Of a DNA stretch of 64,000 nt, positions 46,705 to 55,062 are shown piece after piece. The notes beneath the pieces are model-generated. The model was not told the DNA's origin. It searched no databases and saw nothing but the letters and a program-made list of their open reading frames with translations. The position numbers and the translations under genes are program-made. The stretch lies in NCBI GenBank assembly GCA_018669975.1, contig JABHSK010000007.1, positions 1 to 64,000 on the forward strand. Direction: 5' to 3'. How positions within the stretch are numbered: position 1 is the stretch's first letter; every line of letters begins with the position of its first letter. Source of the DNA: Candidatus Parcubacteria bacterium (GTDB taxonomy: Bacteria; Patescibacteria; ABY1; UBA1558; GWA2-36-10).

Positions 46705-48087
46705 ATGAAAATTGAGTTATACAATAGTTTAAGTAAGAAAAAGGAAGAGTTTGTACCCATTCAAAAGAATAAGGTGGGTATGTATACTTGTGGTCCAACA
46801 GTTTATGACTATCCGCACATTGGTAATTTGCTAGCTTATACTATCTGGGATGTATTGAAGAAATTTTTGTTATCCCAAGGTTATAAGGTGACTCATATTA
46901 TGAATTTTACTGATGTTGGTCATTTAACTAGTGATGCTGATGAAGGAGAGGATAAACTAGAGAAAGCAGGGAGGAGCACTGGTCGTTCAGCTTGGGAGAT
47001 TGCAGAGTTTTTTATTAAAGTTTTTAAAAATAATCTTTACCAACTTAATATTGCAGAACCAACGAAATTTTTGCGAGCTACCGATACTGTTGAAGAGCAA
47101 ATTGCTTTTACAAAGATTTTGTGGGACAAGGGATTTTTATATAAGACCAAGGATGGTCTTTATTTTGATACTTCAAAAATAGACAACTACGGCAAGTTAG
47201 CCAATTTAGATAAAGTAGAGCAACAAGAAGGAGCTAGGGTAACTAAAAACCCAGAAAAGAAAAATTTAACTGATTTTGCAGTTTGGAAATATTCTCCAGA
47301 AGACAAGAAGCGTGACATGGAGTGGGACTCTCCCTGGGGCTTGGGTTTCCCGGGTTGGCATTTAGAGTGTTCCGTTATGAGTCAAATGACTTTAGGAGAT
47401 ACTTTTGATATACACACTGGTGGTATGGATTTAATGACAGTGCATCATCCAAACGAGATGGCAGGTTCAGAGGCAGTTACTGGTAAACAGCAGGCAAATT
47501 ATTGGATGCATAATGCCTATGTAAAATTGGATGGTGGTAAAATGTCCAAATCTAAAGGTACCTATGTAAAATTGGAAGATATTAAAGAAAAAGGATTTTC
47601 TACCAAAGCTTTTAGATTGTTGGTTTTGCAAAATCATTATCGTAAGTCACTTAATTTTTCTTGGCAATCTATTGAGGCGGCCAACAAGGCTTTGCATAAT
47701 ATAGTCAGAGAAATTTCATTTTATGAAAAGCCCAAGGGAAATTGTGATAAGTTTTCTGACGAATTCTATAGCGCTTTAGCCGATGATCTTAACACCGCTA
47801 AAGCATTGGCAGTTATTCAAAAGATATTGGATGCAGATTGTTCTGATAGCGCCAAACTTAATACTATATTTAAAATAGATGAAATCTTGGGACTAGATCT
47901 AGAGAGCTTGCGTGATAGAGCATTAGAATTATCAAGTGAAATAAAAATTATTTTAGATAAAAGAGTTGAGGCTAGAAAGGCGAAAGATTGGAAGGAGTCC
48001 GATCGTTTACGTGATAAATTAACAGCCCTAGGTGTAGAGGTTCAAGATACGTCAGAAGGGCAGAGGGCAGTACAAGTAAAATTATAA
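46705..48087 (+). CDS. cysS: Cysteinyl-tRNA synthetase
   Basis: The 460-residue class I synthetase has the zinc/HIGH region TCGPTVYDYPHIGNLL near residue 29, FPGWHLECSVMS with zinc ligands, HHPNEMAGSEA and the KMSKS loop KMSKSKGT. The C-terminal DALR-like helical domain ends RDKLTALGVEVQDT. Normal length. Confidence 0.98.
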   Translation: MKIELYNSLSKKKEEFVPIQKNKVGMYTCGPTVYDYPHIGNLLAYTIWDVLKKFLLSQGYKVTHIMNFTDVGHLTSDADEGEDKLEKAGRSTGRSAWEIAEFFIKVFKNNLYQLNIAEPTKFLRATDTVEEQIAFTKILWDKGFLYKTKDGLYFDTSKIDNYGKLANLDKVEQQEGARVTKNPEKKNLTDFAVWKYSPEDKKRDMEWDSPWGLGFPGWHLECSVMSQMTLGDTFDIHTGGMDLMTVHHPNEMAGSEAVTGKQQANYWMHNAYVKLDGGKMSKSKGTYVKLEDIKEKGFSTKAFRLLVLQNHYRKSLNFSWQSIEAANKALHNIVREISFYEKPKGNCDKFSDEFYSALADDLNTAKALAVIQKILDADCSDSAKLNTIFKIDEILGLDLESLRDRALELSSEIKIILDKRVEARKAKDWKESDRLRDKLTALGVEVQDTSEGQRAVQVKL

Positions 48088-48102
48088 AATATAAATAAAA
48101 GG

Positions 48103-48126
48103 CTCGTCTAAAAGGCGAGTTTTTTA
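48103..48126 (+). terminator. Terminator after cysS
   Basis: CTCGT with GCGAG, followed by T. Confidence 0.8.
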
Positions 48127-48129
48127 ATA

Positions 48130-48158
48130 TTGACGAATTTTTTGTTTCATTATAAGAT
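48130..48158 (+). promoter_or_regulatory. Promoter of the 48244 gene
   Basis: TTGACG (48130-48135), 17 bases, TAAGAT (48153-48158). The leader contains a nine-codon frame (48172-48201, MLCIVVYPT) of unknown meaning. Confidence 0.7.
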
Positions 48159-48243
48159 AATTTTTGCGCATATGTTGTGCATTGTGGTTTATCCCACATA
48201 AGACAGGTAGAAAATAATTACCATCAAGCTTAAGGAGGAAATT

Positions 48244-48534
48244 ATGACTATCGGCAAGGTGACTCATGTTTTTACGAACAAGCGCTGCGTAGCTATTCGT
48301 ATCAAAGAGGGTCAGCTAAATCAGGGCGATTTATTGAAGTTCACCAAAGGGGACGCAAGTACTGGTATGCCCGGTGTACACGACAGTCTGCATAAGGCTG
48401 GTTCGATTGAGATTGACAACGAGTCAGTTGTATCAGTTGAGGTCGGACAGGAGTGTGCGGTGCATATTGGCAGCGGTGAGTTGCCACCTAACAACTGTGA
48501 CGTTATGGTGGTGATGATTCCGGAGCGCTGTTGA
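48244..48534 (+). CDS. EF-Tu domain-2-like small beta-barrel protein
   Basis: This 96-residue protein reads as a single beta barrel like domain 2 of translation GTPases: IGKVTHVFTNKRCVAIRI, then LNQGDLLKFTKG and VEVGQECAVHI. Stand-alone proteins of this type are known as translation-elongation-factor-like proteins; the function is unknown. AAGGAGG precedes ATG. GC is above the core genes. A tRNA cluster begins 48 bases after its stop, with its own promoter overlapping that stop codon. Confidence 0.75.
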   Translation: MTIGKVTHVFTNKRCVAIRIKEGQLNQGDLLKFTKGDASTGMPGVHDSLHKAGSIEIDNESVVSVEVGQECAVHIGSGELPPNNCDVMVVMIPERC

Positions 48535-48559
48535 CAAGTTTTAATATCTGTCATAAGAT
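48531..48559 (+). promoter_or_regulatory. Promoter of the tRNA cluster
   Basis: TTGACA (48531-48536) overlaps the stop codon of the preceding gene; 17 bases; TAAGAT (48554-48559). Confidence 0.8.
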
Positions 48560-48581
48560 GCTCTTTGTGTGAATTTTAAAT

Positions 48582-48682
48582 GGGCAGGTAGTTTAACTTA
48601 TTCCCAGGGCCCGGGAAGACCAAGTTAAAGCACCGACTGACCAGGTCGGAGATTGGGAGTTCGAATCTCTCTCTGCCCACCA
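48582..48682 (+). tRNA. tRNA-like gene with extended D arm, identity unclear
   Basis: The acceptor GGGCAGG/TCTGCCC, the T arm GGGAG-TTCGAAT-CTCTC and an encoded CCA are normal. The D arm is replaced by a long rod: TTTAACTT (48592-48599) pairs with AAGTTAAA (48622-48629), capped by TTCCC/GGGAA. The anticodon stem CCGAC/GTCGG closes loop TGACCAG, which lacks the universal T33 in the expected place, so no anticodon can be assigned safely. It may be a processed precursor, a non-canonical tRNA or a decayed copy. Confidence 0.6.
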
Positions 48683-48695
48683 TTTTTCCCAGGCA

Positions 48696-48770
48696 AGGGG
48701 TGTAGCTCAGCAGGATAGAGCGTCTCGTTTCGGCGAGAGGTCGAAGGTTCGATTCCTTCCACCCCTGCCA
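48696..48770 (+). tRNA. tRNA-Arg (TCG), six-base anticodon loop
   Basis: Acceptor AGGGGTG/CACCCCT, D stem GCTC/GAGC, T arm GAAGG-TTCGATT-CCTTC and CCA are normal. The anticodon stem TCTCG/CGAGA closes a loop of only six bases (TTTCGG), which gives anticodon TCG if T33 is the second base; position 38 would be missing. Confidence 0.75.
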
Positions 48771-48801
48771 ATAGTTCTTTATTATATTCATCTCAGATGG
48801 A

Positions 48802-48876
48802 GTCCACGTACCTCAGGGGTAGAGGGCTTGTGTGTTAAGCAAGTTGTCACTGGTTCAAATCCAGTCGTGGACTCCA
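48802..48876 (+). tRNA. tRNA-Asn (GTT)
   Basis: Perfect acceptor GTCCACG/CGTGGAC, D stem CCTC/GAGG, anticodon stem CTTGT/GCAAG with loop GTGTTAA (anticodon GTT at 48834-48836), T stem ACTGG/CCAGT and CCA. This is the only fully canonical member of the cluster. Confidence 0.93.
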
Positions 48877-48882
48877 TAAGGA

Positions 48883-48986
48883 GCGGGCATAGCTCAGCTG
48901 GCAGAGCATCTTTGGGACTTGGTAGTACCGCAGGGTAACTACCACGAAAAAGACGGTCGGGAGTTCGAGTCTCTCTGCCCGCTCCA
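48883..48986 (+). tRNA. tRNA-like gene with hairpin insert in the anticodon loop
   Basis: Acceptor GCGGGCA/TGCCCGC, D stem GCTC/GAGC, T arm GGGAG-TTCGAGT-CTCTC and CCA are normal. The anticodon stem TCTTT/AAAGA encloses 35 bases instead of seven, including a perfect hairpin GGTAGT (48921-48926)/ACTACC (48938-48943). It may be an intron-like insert; the anticodon cannot be read with confidence. Confidence 0.6.
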
Positions 48987-48994
48987 CTTATTAC

Positions 48995-49026
48995 CCCGTC
49001 GACATTGTTCGGCGGGTCTTCTTTTT
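48995..49026 (+). terminator. Terminator of the tRNA cluster
   Basis: CCCGTCGA with TCGGCGGG form the stem (one G-T pair), followed by a T-rich tail. Confidence 0.75.
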
Positions 49027-49033
49027 AGTAATA

Positions 49034-49062
49034 TTGACATAAAAGATCTTTTGTATTATGGT
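49034..49062 (+). promoter_or_regulatory. Promoter of the radical SAM island
   Basis: TTGACA (49034-49039), 17 bases, TATGGT (49057-49062), with TATAGT overlapping at 49062-49067 as alternative. Confidence 0.65.
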
Positions 49063-49107
49063 ATAGTATGTTTTATGGTAATGTAAATTATTTTTTTAGA
49101 TATTTAT

Positions 49108-50106
49108 ATGAAAAAACTAGATCAAGTATACGATCACGTAACATCTTTAGGCATAGGATTAACCTCATTATGTAACCTTAAGTGCTCCCATTGCTACTCA
49201 AAAAATTTAAGTAAGAAGACCCTAACTCTAGCAGAAATGGAAGGGATTTTTGAGTATTTTCCTAATTTACAGAAAGTAAATTTTGGCACTGGCGAGAGCA
49301 TACTAAATCCTGATTTTTTAAAAATTGTTGATTTTTTTCATGCCAAAAAGATAAAAATTGCAGTTACATCAAATGGTACTACTATTGCTCAGATGTCTGA
49401 TGAGCATCTAAAGAAACTGGATGAGGTAGATATTTCTCTAGATTTTGCCAACGCTAAAGAACATGATGAGTGGAGGGGTTATCCTGGTTTGTTTGATAGA
49501 GCCATTGAGTCTATAGAGAGGTGTAAAAAATTAGGCATTGAAATATCCATTGCTACAGTATTGATGAATTCTAACTATAAAGTTTTTGGAGAGTTTAAAA
49601 AGATATTAGATAAATATGATATTCATCTGAGAGTAAACTTATGTAAACCAGTAGATACTGATGAATTTCAGATGAGCTATGAAGAGTTTTGGGAATCAAT
49701 GAAAATAATTGCTGATAATTTCACTTTAGTAGCTAGCTCAGAGCCTGTGTTAGCTATTGTTACTGATATTAATGATCATTTGTGTGGATCTCCTTGCGGT
49801 GATTCAGTTAGGCTACATCCAGATTTTAGTGTTAGTCCTTGTGTTTATGTGGATGGTAATAAGATTTCAACAGAGAAGTTTATAGAAATGAAAAAACAAA
49901 TCCCGAAATTTTGTCAGGATTGTGATTTTGTTGATAAATGCCGAGGTGGCTGTATGAGTAGAAGAATTTTTAATGATAATGTTGATAAGCCAGATGAGTA
50001 TTGTCCAATTTATCGTGGAGATAAAATTCCAGAGATAAATTTCAAAACATTAGTAGGAAAAGAGTTTATACATAGTAATTATTTGTGTACATTTATTTTA
50101 AAATAA
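49108..50106 (+). CDS. Radical SAM/SPASM protein
   Basis: The 332-residue protein has the cluster motif CNLKCSHC (about 20-27), the GTGES glycine-rich strand and a C-terminal SPASM-type Cys set: CGSPCGD, SPCVY, FCQDCDFVDKCRGGC. SPASM proteins bind extra iron-sulfur clusters and many modify peptides (PqqE, anSME, mycofactocin and others). It opens a stretch with four more radical SAM genes. AT-rich, no ribosome site, promoter TTGACA-N17-TATGGT. Substrate unknown. Confidence 0.88.
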   Translation: MKKLDQVYDHVTSLGIGLTSLCNLKCSHCYSKNLSKKTLTLAEMEGIFEYFPNLQKVNFGTGESILNPDFLKIVDFFHAKKIKIAVTSNGTTIAQMSDEHLKKLDEVDISLDFANAKEHDEWRGYPGLFDRAIESIERCKKLGIEISIATVLMNSNYKVFGEFKKILDKYDIHLRVNLCKPVDTDEFQMSYEEFWESMKIIADNFTLVASSEPVLAIVTDINDHLCGSPCGDSVRLHPDFSVSPCVYVDGNKISTEKFIEMKKQIPKFCQDCDFVDKCRGGCMSRRIFNDNVDKPDEYCPIYRGDKIPEINFKTLVGKEFIHSNYLCTFILK

Positions 50107-50151
50107 TAGTGTAAGAAAAAACCACAAGACATGTAAATGAAAGGGGTAGCG

Positions 50152-51252
50152 ATGTTGCTGGATGTCAGTAAGTACGCTGACCAAATTGAGCGTCGGCGAG
50201 CAAGGCGAAGCCTAGCTGCCCAACTTAGCCCCAATGCAAATGTACCGATATGTTTTTATTTCAACGGTGCATTTTATTGTGAGCTACTGGGCGTTGATGT
50301 CGAGGAATATTATCGGGAACCAGAATTACAGGTTGAGGTTCAGCTTAAGGGCTGGCAGTGGCAAATGGAGCATTTGCGTGCAGATTCTTCCACCTGTGAT
50401 TGGATTGGTTTTGAGACGGGCCCGATTGGCGAAGCGGTTGCCTTTGGTACACCAATATTCACCAGTCAAAATAGTCCGCCTGTCAGTCAGTCGATTGAAA
50501 ATGATCTATCCGAGATTCTCAAATTGCAAGTTATTCCACCGGATAGAAATAGACTGTGGCAGAGCTTACAGGCTAAGGCAGAACGTTTTGCTGCTCGAGC
50601 CAGTAAGTTGGGAACCAACATTCCCGTTGCTAAGTTTAGGCCACCGGCCATTCATTTGCCTTTGACGGCAACATGTTTATTGGCTGATGCTACTCAAGTA
50701 ATGCTAGCAGTGGGGGGTCGAACTCCTGAGTTAGATAAGGTACTGTGGCATATGTGTCATGCTTTAATTGAGTGGAATGCTTATTTTTATGGCAATGGTG
50801 AAATGTGGTTGTGTGACGATTATATCTGTTTCATTTCCGAGGCAGATTTTCGGGCATGCTTAACTAAGCATTATCAGTTTTTAAACACTGTCTATTCTGA
50901 TAGGCGCTTGTGTTTTCATGCTGATGGTCCTTTAGATCAGCACTTTGCTCATTTGCTGGATTTTGTATCAGCTAAAAAGGTAGATATCGGCGGCTTCAGC
51001 TCTTTAGTAGAAGAACGACGTCATCTACAGGGTAGAGTGTTGTTTTCCGGAGGCTTGAATAACAAGGATTTCGACAAACACGGTTTGCATCAAACGACTA
51101 TCAAGAAGGCTCTTCAAGCAATTGAAGATTCTAAAGCCGAAGGAGGCTTTGAACTTTCTATTGGTGGTCAGTGCTACGTGGGTGTTAATCCTGACAGCCT
51201 TTGTCAGTTGGTAGAAATAGTCCGATCGGAGTATAATTACGCTATAGAGTGA
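50152..51252 (+). CDS. Uroporphyrinogen decarboxylase-like protein
   Basis: The C-terminal half (FHADGPLDQHFAHLLDF, then VDIGGFSSLVEERRHLQG and VLFSGGLNNKD) resembles the UroD/MtaA superfamily, whose members decarboxylate uroporphyrinogen or transfer methyl groups with cobamides. The N-terminal half (1-170) is unfamiliar. The start at 50152, after GGGG and close to the end of a purine-rich stretch, is preferred over 50137. About 366 residues. Higher GC than its radical SAM neighbours. No haem or cobamide genes are in the window, so a methyltransferase or another role is possible. Confidence 0.65.
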   Translation: MLLDVSKYADQIERRRARRSLAAQLSPNANVPICFYFNGAFYCELLGVDVEEYYREPELQVEVQLKGWQWQMEHLRADSSTCDWIGFETGPIGEAVAFGTPIFTSQNSPPVSQSIENDLSEILKLQVIPPDRNRLWQSLQAKAERFAARASKLGTNIPVAKFRPPAIHLPLTATCLLADATQVMLAVGGRTPELDKVLWHMCHALIEWNAYFYGNGEMWLCDDYICFISEADFRACLTKHYQFLNTVYSDRRLCFHADGPLDQHFAHLLDFVSAKKVDIGGFSSLVEERRHLQGRVLFSGGLNNKDFDKHGLHQTTIKKALQAIEDSKAEGGFELSIGGQCYVGVNPDSLCQLVEIVRSEYNYAIE

Positions 51253-51281
51253 CATTGAGCCGCAAAGCGGCTCAATGTCAC
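51251..51281 (+). terminator. Long perfect hairpin after the UroD-like gene
   Basis: GTGACATTGAGCCGC-A-AA and its complement form a stem of about 14 pairs that includes the stop codon; the following T run is weak. Confidence 0.7.
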
Positions 51282-51313
51282 GTATTTATTCAGACTACTT
51301 TTAAAAAAAATAT

Positions 51314-51982
51314 ATGAATAAAAACAAAACAAACATTAATTGGGATAGTCTTTGGGAAAAAAGAAAAGATTTAGATTGGTGGCGTACACCAGCTAAAGAC
51401 TTTGTTAAAATTCTAGAGTCACTAGATTTTTCTGGTCAGGAAAAGTTTTATGATTTGGGAGCAGGCATCGGCAGGCACACTGTTTTGCTGGCTAAGGCTG
51501 GCTTTGATGTTTATGCTTCTGATGATTCACAAGCAGCCATTGATCAAATAGAGGAGTGGTTAGCCAAAGAAAAAGTATCAGCCAAGACTTATTTATGTGA
51601 TATGGCTGAAGGGCCATTTGAAAAAGATTTTTTTGATTTTGTAGTATCTTATAACGTAATCTATCATGGGCAGCAGGAAAGAATGCAGCAGGCGATAGAT
51701 CATGTCTATGATATTTTGAAGCCGAACGGATATTTTTATTTTACTTGTCCAAGTATTAAAGATGGACGTTGTGGTTCTGGCACTGAAGTTGGGTATCAGG
51801 CTTGGCGTTGTGAAAATGCTCTAGACAAAGGAGAAGTGCATTGTTTTACGACCAGGGAAGATTTAGATAAATATTTAGAAAAATTTGAAATAGTATCTGT
51901 TAATTTGAATGAAGGTAGTTTTGTCCACGAAGGCAAGGATAGATTTTATTCAGACTGGCAGGGGTTAGTAAAGAAAAAATAA
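51314..51982 (+). CDS. Class I SAM-dependent methyltransferase
   Basis: This 222-residue protein has the SAM-binding motif YDLGAGIGRHTVLLAKAG (about 47-64), the acidic end of strand 2 in VYASDDSQ, and a motif IV-like DFVVSYNVIYHG. It is a small-molecule or peptide methyltransferase of unknown substrate. Its end runs through a slippery run (AAGAAAAAATAA) into the next radical SAM frame, which lies in the -1 frame and has no ATG before its cluster motif. Confidence 0.85.
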   Translation: MNKNKTNINWDSLWEKRKDLDWWRTPAKDFVKILESLDFSGQEKFYDLGAGIGRHTVLLAKAGFDVYASDDSQAAIDQIEEWLAKEKVSAKTYLCDMAEGPFEKDFFDFVVSYNVIYHGQQERMQQAIDHVYDILKPNGYFYFTCPSIKDGRCGSGTEVGYQAWRCENALDKGEVHCFTTREDLDKYLEKFEIVSVNLNEGSFVHEGKDRFYSDWQGLVKKK

Positions 51983-51999
51983 AAGATTTAGACAAAAAC

Positions 52000-52863
52000 A
52001 TTTCCGTAGTTTTAAGACTAACCAAGTATTGCAACTTAAGTTGTGAGCATTGTTATTATGCTGCTTCACCAGACAATAAGCATAGTATGTCAGAGTATAA
52101 GGTAAAACAAGCTTTGGAAGATTTGGCATCTTTAGAAAAAGAAGGATTTAAAATAAACGAAATCAGGTTGACTGGCGGTGAAGTGACAGCCTTGCCGTAT
52201 ATAGCAGCTCTAACTAAAGATATTAAAACTAGGTGGCCAAAAGCTACTTTGCAGTTGGAGAGTAATGGTATTAAGTTGATGGCCAATGAAGAATCACGGC
52301 AGATGCTTGAGTGGATTGACAGGCTACACATTAGCATTGACACTTGGCATGACAATGTAGACATTGAGGGGAATTCAAAGATTTTAGATTTTTTATTGAA
52401 GCGTAGAAAAAAATATAAATTTGGAGTATTGGTGCACTGGGCTACCAATCAAGACGATGAAGAATTAATGCAGAAGTTTTTAACTAAGTATGAGCCGCAA
52501 CAAATTGATTTTCATATCAGTGAGGTGTCACCAGCTGGGCGGGGAGGAAATTTAAATGAAAGGTTTTTAGCTAAACATCATTCACAACGTACAGTTTGTA
52601 GTTTTGCCAATTATATACTTCTAGATGTTGATGAACACTGGTATAGCTGCAGGGTAATGGCTGATTATAGTCGCATTGGTAAAATTGCTTGTAAAGATTT
52701 TGTAAATAAGATAAATAAAGCCAAAAAAATAAGGCAGGAGCTAGCTATTGACAAAATTGGCATTCCGTTATTTAATAGAGAACTTGATAAGGCTAAGGTT
52801 TGTAAGCAAATCAAGCAAAACAAAGGAATAATATGTGATCTTTGTAAAAAGGTCAATTTATAA
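52000..52863 (+). CDS. Radical SAM protein without a canonical start upstream of its Cys motif
   Basis: The first ATG (52087) falls after the cluster motif. In the same frame upstream the sequence encodes SVVLRLTKYCNLSCEHCYYA, a perfect CxxxCxxC, and the frame is open back to about 51943. Candidate starts are ATT at 52000 or ATA at 51979; no ATG, GTG or TTG is available. Alternatively a -1 shift on the A6 run at 51974-51979 would fuse it to the methyltransferase. The rest is intact: LTGGEVTALPYI, HISIDTWHDN and C-terminal Cys (CSF, SCRVM, CDLCKKVNL) suggesting auxiliary clusters. About 287 residues from ATT. Confidence 0.75.
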   Translation: MSVVLRLTKYCNLSCEHCYYAASPDNKHSMSEYKVKQALEDLASLEKEGFKINEIRLTGGEVTALPYIAALTKDIKTRWPKATLQLESNGIKLMANEESRQMLEWIDRLHISIDTWHDNVDIEGNSKILDFLLKRRKKYKFGVLVHWATNQDDEELMQKFLTKYEPQQIDFHISEVSPAGRGGNLNERFLAKHHSQRTVCSFANYILLDVDEHWYSCRVMADYSRIGKIACKDFVNKINKAKKIRQELAIDKIGIPLFNRELDKAKVCKQIKQNKGIICDLCKKVNL

Positions 52864-52906
52864 TAGATAAAGCACCTTAAAATTCTAGCAGCGAGGGGAG
52901 TGTACC

Positions 52907-53506
52907 GTGAGTGGTAAATTTGTGGCTCTTGTTGGCCCTTCAGGGGTAGGCAAGACTACCATCATCACTGCTCTGATGAGCTCTTCAACTGATTTTGTCA
53001 GGATGTTGCCGCATACAAGTCGGCCACCTCGACCCTATGAAGTTGAAGGAGAAGATTATTGGTTTGTGTCTCGCGATGAGATACAAGCGATGTTGGCAGC
53101 CGATCCTAGGCTCAAAGAAACTTTGGTTGAGTTTGACGGACACCAGTTCGTTATTGACTACAATCGGATTGAGCAAATGTTGGCTGACGGTAAAGTAATA
53201 TTGATGGACCTCTATATTAACTGGGTTCAGCAGTTTAAAGAAAGGTATGACCAGCAGATGGCTGCCGTACTTTTGCTGCCGGATGACCTGGATGTATTGG
53301 TCGATCAGCTAAGTCGCTCGAGGAAACATGATCCCGAATTTGTGGATAAACGCATGGCCCAGACTGCTCGGGAGATGAACATCTTCCAAAACAAGATGAA
53401 GCCTTATTTTAATAAGGTAATTGTCTTGCCGCGGTCTTTGGATATGGCAGTGGCCCAGGTTCGGAGAACTATTACCCTATTAACAGATGGGGTTGGGGGG
53501 CGCTAG
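52907..53506 (+). CDS. Guanylate kinase-like protein, GTG start
   Basis: The 199-residue protein resembles guanylate kinase (GMP to GDP): P-loop VALVGPSGVGKTT (about 6-18) and the GMP-binding TSRPPRPYEVEGEDYWFVSRDEI. The lid (about 137-155, SRSRKHDPEFVDKR) is somewhat divergent. It starts with GTG after GAGGGGAG. Higher GC than the radical SAM genes around it, so it may be an insert in the island. Confidence 0.85.
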   Translation: MSGKFVALVGPSGVGKTTIITALMSSSTDFVRMLPHTSRPPRPYEVEGEDYWFVSRDEIQAMLAADPRLKETLVEFDGHQFVIDYNRIEQMLADGKVILMDLYINWVQQFKERYDQQMAAVLLLPDDLDVLVDQLSRSRKHDPEFVDKRMAQTAREMNIFQNKMKPYFNKVIVLPRSLDMAVAQVRRTITLLTDGVGGR

Positions 53507-53530
53507 CTACGGCTTCGGCCTCCCCCCTTT
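53495..53530 (+). terminator. Terminator overlapping the end of the guanylate kinase gene
   Basis: GGGGGG (53495-53500) and CCCCCC (53522-53527) close a structured loop, followed by five T. Confidence 0.75.
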
Positions 53531-53546
53531 TTATTTTTTTAAAATT

Positions 53547-55061
53547 ATGAATATAAATAACAAAAAATTAAAAAATTCAGATTACTGTTCTATTTTTAGT
53601 AATAAAGATGGTCAGTATGCTGTTTATCATTCACTGACTTGTGATATTGTATATGGTGGCGAACTATTGAATAAATTGTTTGCACATTTTTCAGACTATA
53701 ATACTTATCAAGAGCTTGATAAGGAGGATGAAAAAACCAAACAGTTATTAACTACCTTGTACCAAGGTGGTTTTTTAGTTGCTAATGATAAGCAAGATCA
53801 GAAATTATTGGATAGCATGCAGAAACAAGTTAAAGCCAAACAATTTATCAAGACATTGTATTTGAGTATTACCTATAAATGTAATTTACGTTGTAAATAT
53901 TGTATCAGTAATAATGACGTTGCTTTAGATGGAGACAAAAAACTTTCTTTTATGGACATGGATAAAGATACTGCTAAACAGGTAGTTGATTATTATTTGC
54001 AGCATGTGGTAGATGAGGGTGATAAGGAGGTTGTTCTCTATGGCGGTGAACCATTAGTTAATTATGAAGTTTTGAAATTCATGGTTGAATATATAGAGGA
54101 AAAAGAATCAGCTAAAATAAAAAAGAATAAAGATTATAAGAGGAGTCGTTTTATTTTGTGTACCAACGGCACTTTAATTAATAAGGAAAAAGCAGCCTAT
54201 CTAAAAGAGCACAGGATTTATCCAGCAGTTACTTTTGATGGAGATCAACTGGCTCATGATAATGTTCGGGTTTATGCCAACGGGCAAGGAACATTTGAGG
54301 ATGTAGTCAAAGCTTATAGAAATTTACAGGAGCTAGATTTTCCAATTGGTGTGACATTGACTTTAGGTAGTCACAATGTAGACAAGGTGGCAGATTTTGT
54401 AGAGTTGTTTGCTAAAAAGCTACAACCTCATACTATGGCTACTAATATTATGATTGATTACGATGATGGTGGTAATCCCTATGTCTGTGAAGGTAATACT
54501 CTAGCAGATAATTTAATTAAAGCTTTTGAAGTTGCTAGAAAACATGGCATGTATTTGGTTAAGTATGTTATGGATAATCGTATTAAACCTTTTGTAGAAA
54601 AACAGCCAAGACTTAAAGGATGCACGGGCACTGGATCAAGGATTATGGTTTTGCCGGATGGTTCTCTGTCAGCTTGTATGGCTTATGCTAATAATTCATC
54701 AGTCAAAGTAAAAGATAATCCAAAGGTAGAGGAATTTTTGCCAACGGGTATAAAAACCTATTCACCATTTCTCAAACAACAATGTCGCTATTGTCCAGCT
54801 ATTTCTTGCTGCGGTGGCGGTTGCCCTAAGAGCGCGGAGGTTAAACATGGTACCTTATTCTCATTGGACGACGATTACTGTATTCAGAGTAAGAGATTTT
54901 TAGAATGGTTAATTTGGGATTTATACAATTTTATTGATCAGAAGCAACTGGTCAAAGATGGTTTTGTAATTCCCAGCGATGAAGAACGCCATAAGATATA
55001 TGGAAAAATAGAAGTGCGTCGCAGTCCATTAGATTTTCAATATACACCTAACGCTAATTAA
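53547..55061 (+). CDS. Radical SAM/SPASM maturase-like protein, copy 1
   Basis: The protein of about 504 residues has an N-terminal domain of about 110 residues (possibly peptide-binding, with YHSLTCDIVYGGELL), the cluster motif CNLRCKYC, then VVLYGGEPLVNYE, FDGDQLAHDNVRVYANGQGTF and a SPASM end (CTGTGSR, SACMAYA, CRYCPAISCCGGGCPKSA). This plan is typical of maturases of ribosomally made peptides. The next gene is a paralogue. The start 53547 is chosen because the frame upstream runs through the terminator. Confidence 0.88.
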   Translation: MNINNKKLKNSDYCSIFSNKDGQYAVYHSLTCDIVYGGELLNKLFAHFSDYNTYQELDKEDEKTKQLLTTLYQGGFLVANDKQDQKLLDSMQKQVKAKQFIKTLYLSITYKCNLRCKYCISNNDVALDGDKKLSFMDMDKDTAKQVVDYYLQHVVDEGDKEVVLYGGEPLVNYEVLKFMVEYIEEKESAKIKKNKDYKRSRFILCTNGTLINKEKAAYLKEHRIYPAVTFDGDQLAHDNVRVYANGQGTFEDVVKAYRNLQELDFPIGVTLTLGSHNVDKVADFVELFAKKLQPHTMATNIMIDYDDGGNPYVCEGNTLADNLIKAFEVARKHGMYLVKYVMDNRIKPFVEKQPRLKGCTGTGSRIMVLPDGSLSACMAYANNSSVKVKDNPKVEEFLPTGIKTYSPFLKQQCRYCPAISCCGGGCPKSAEVKHGTLFSLDDDYCIQSKRFLEWLIWDLYNFIDQKQLVKDGFVIPSDEERHKIYGKIEVRRSPLDFQYTPNAN

Positions 55062-55062
55062 T

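Noticed and set aside
48696..48770. tRNA-Arg treated as a pseudogene
   Set aside because: Only one base of the anticodon loop is unusual; all stems pair, so it is kept as a tRNA with a note.
53487..53546. Longer start of the SPASM protein at 53547
   Set aside because: It overlaps the end and terminator of the guanylate kinase gene.
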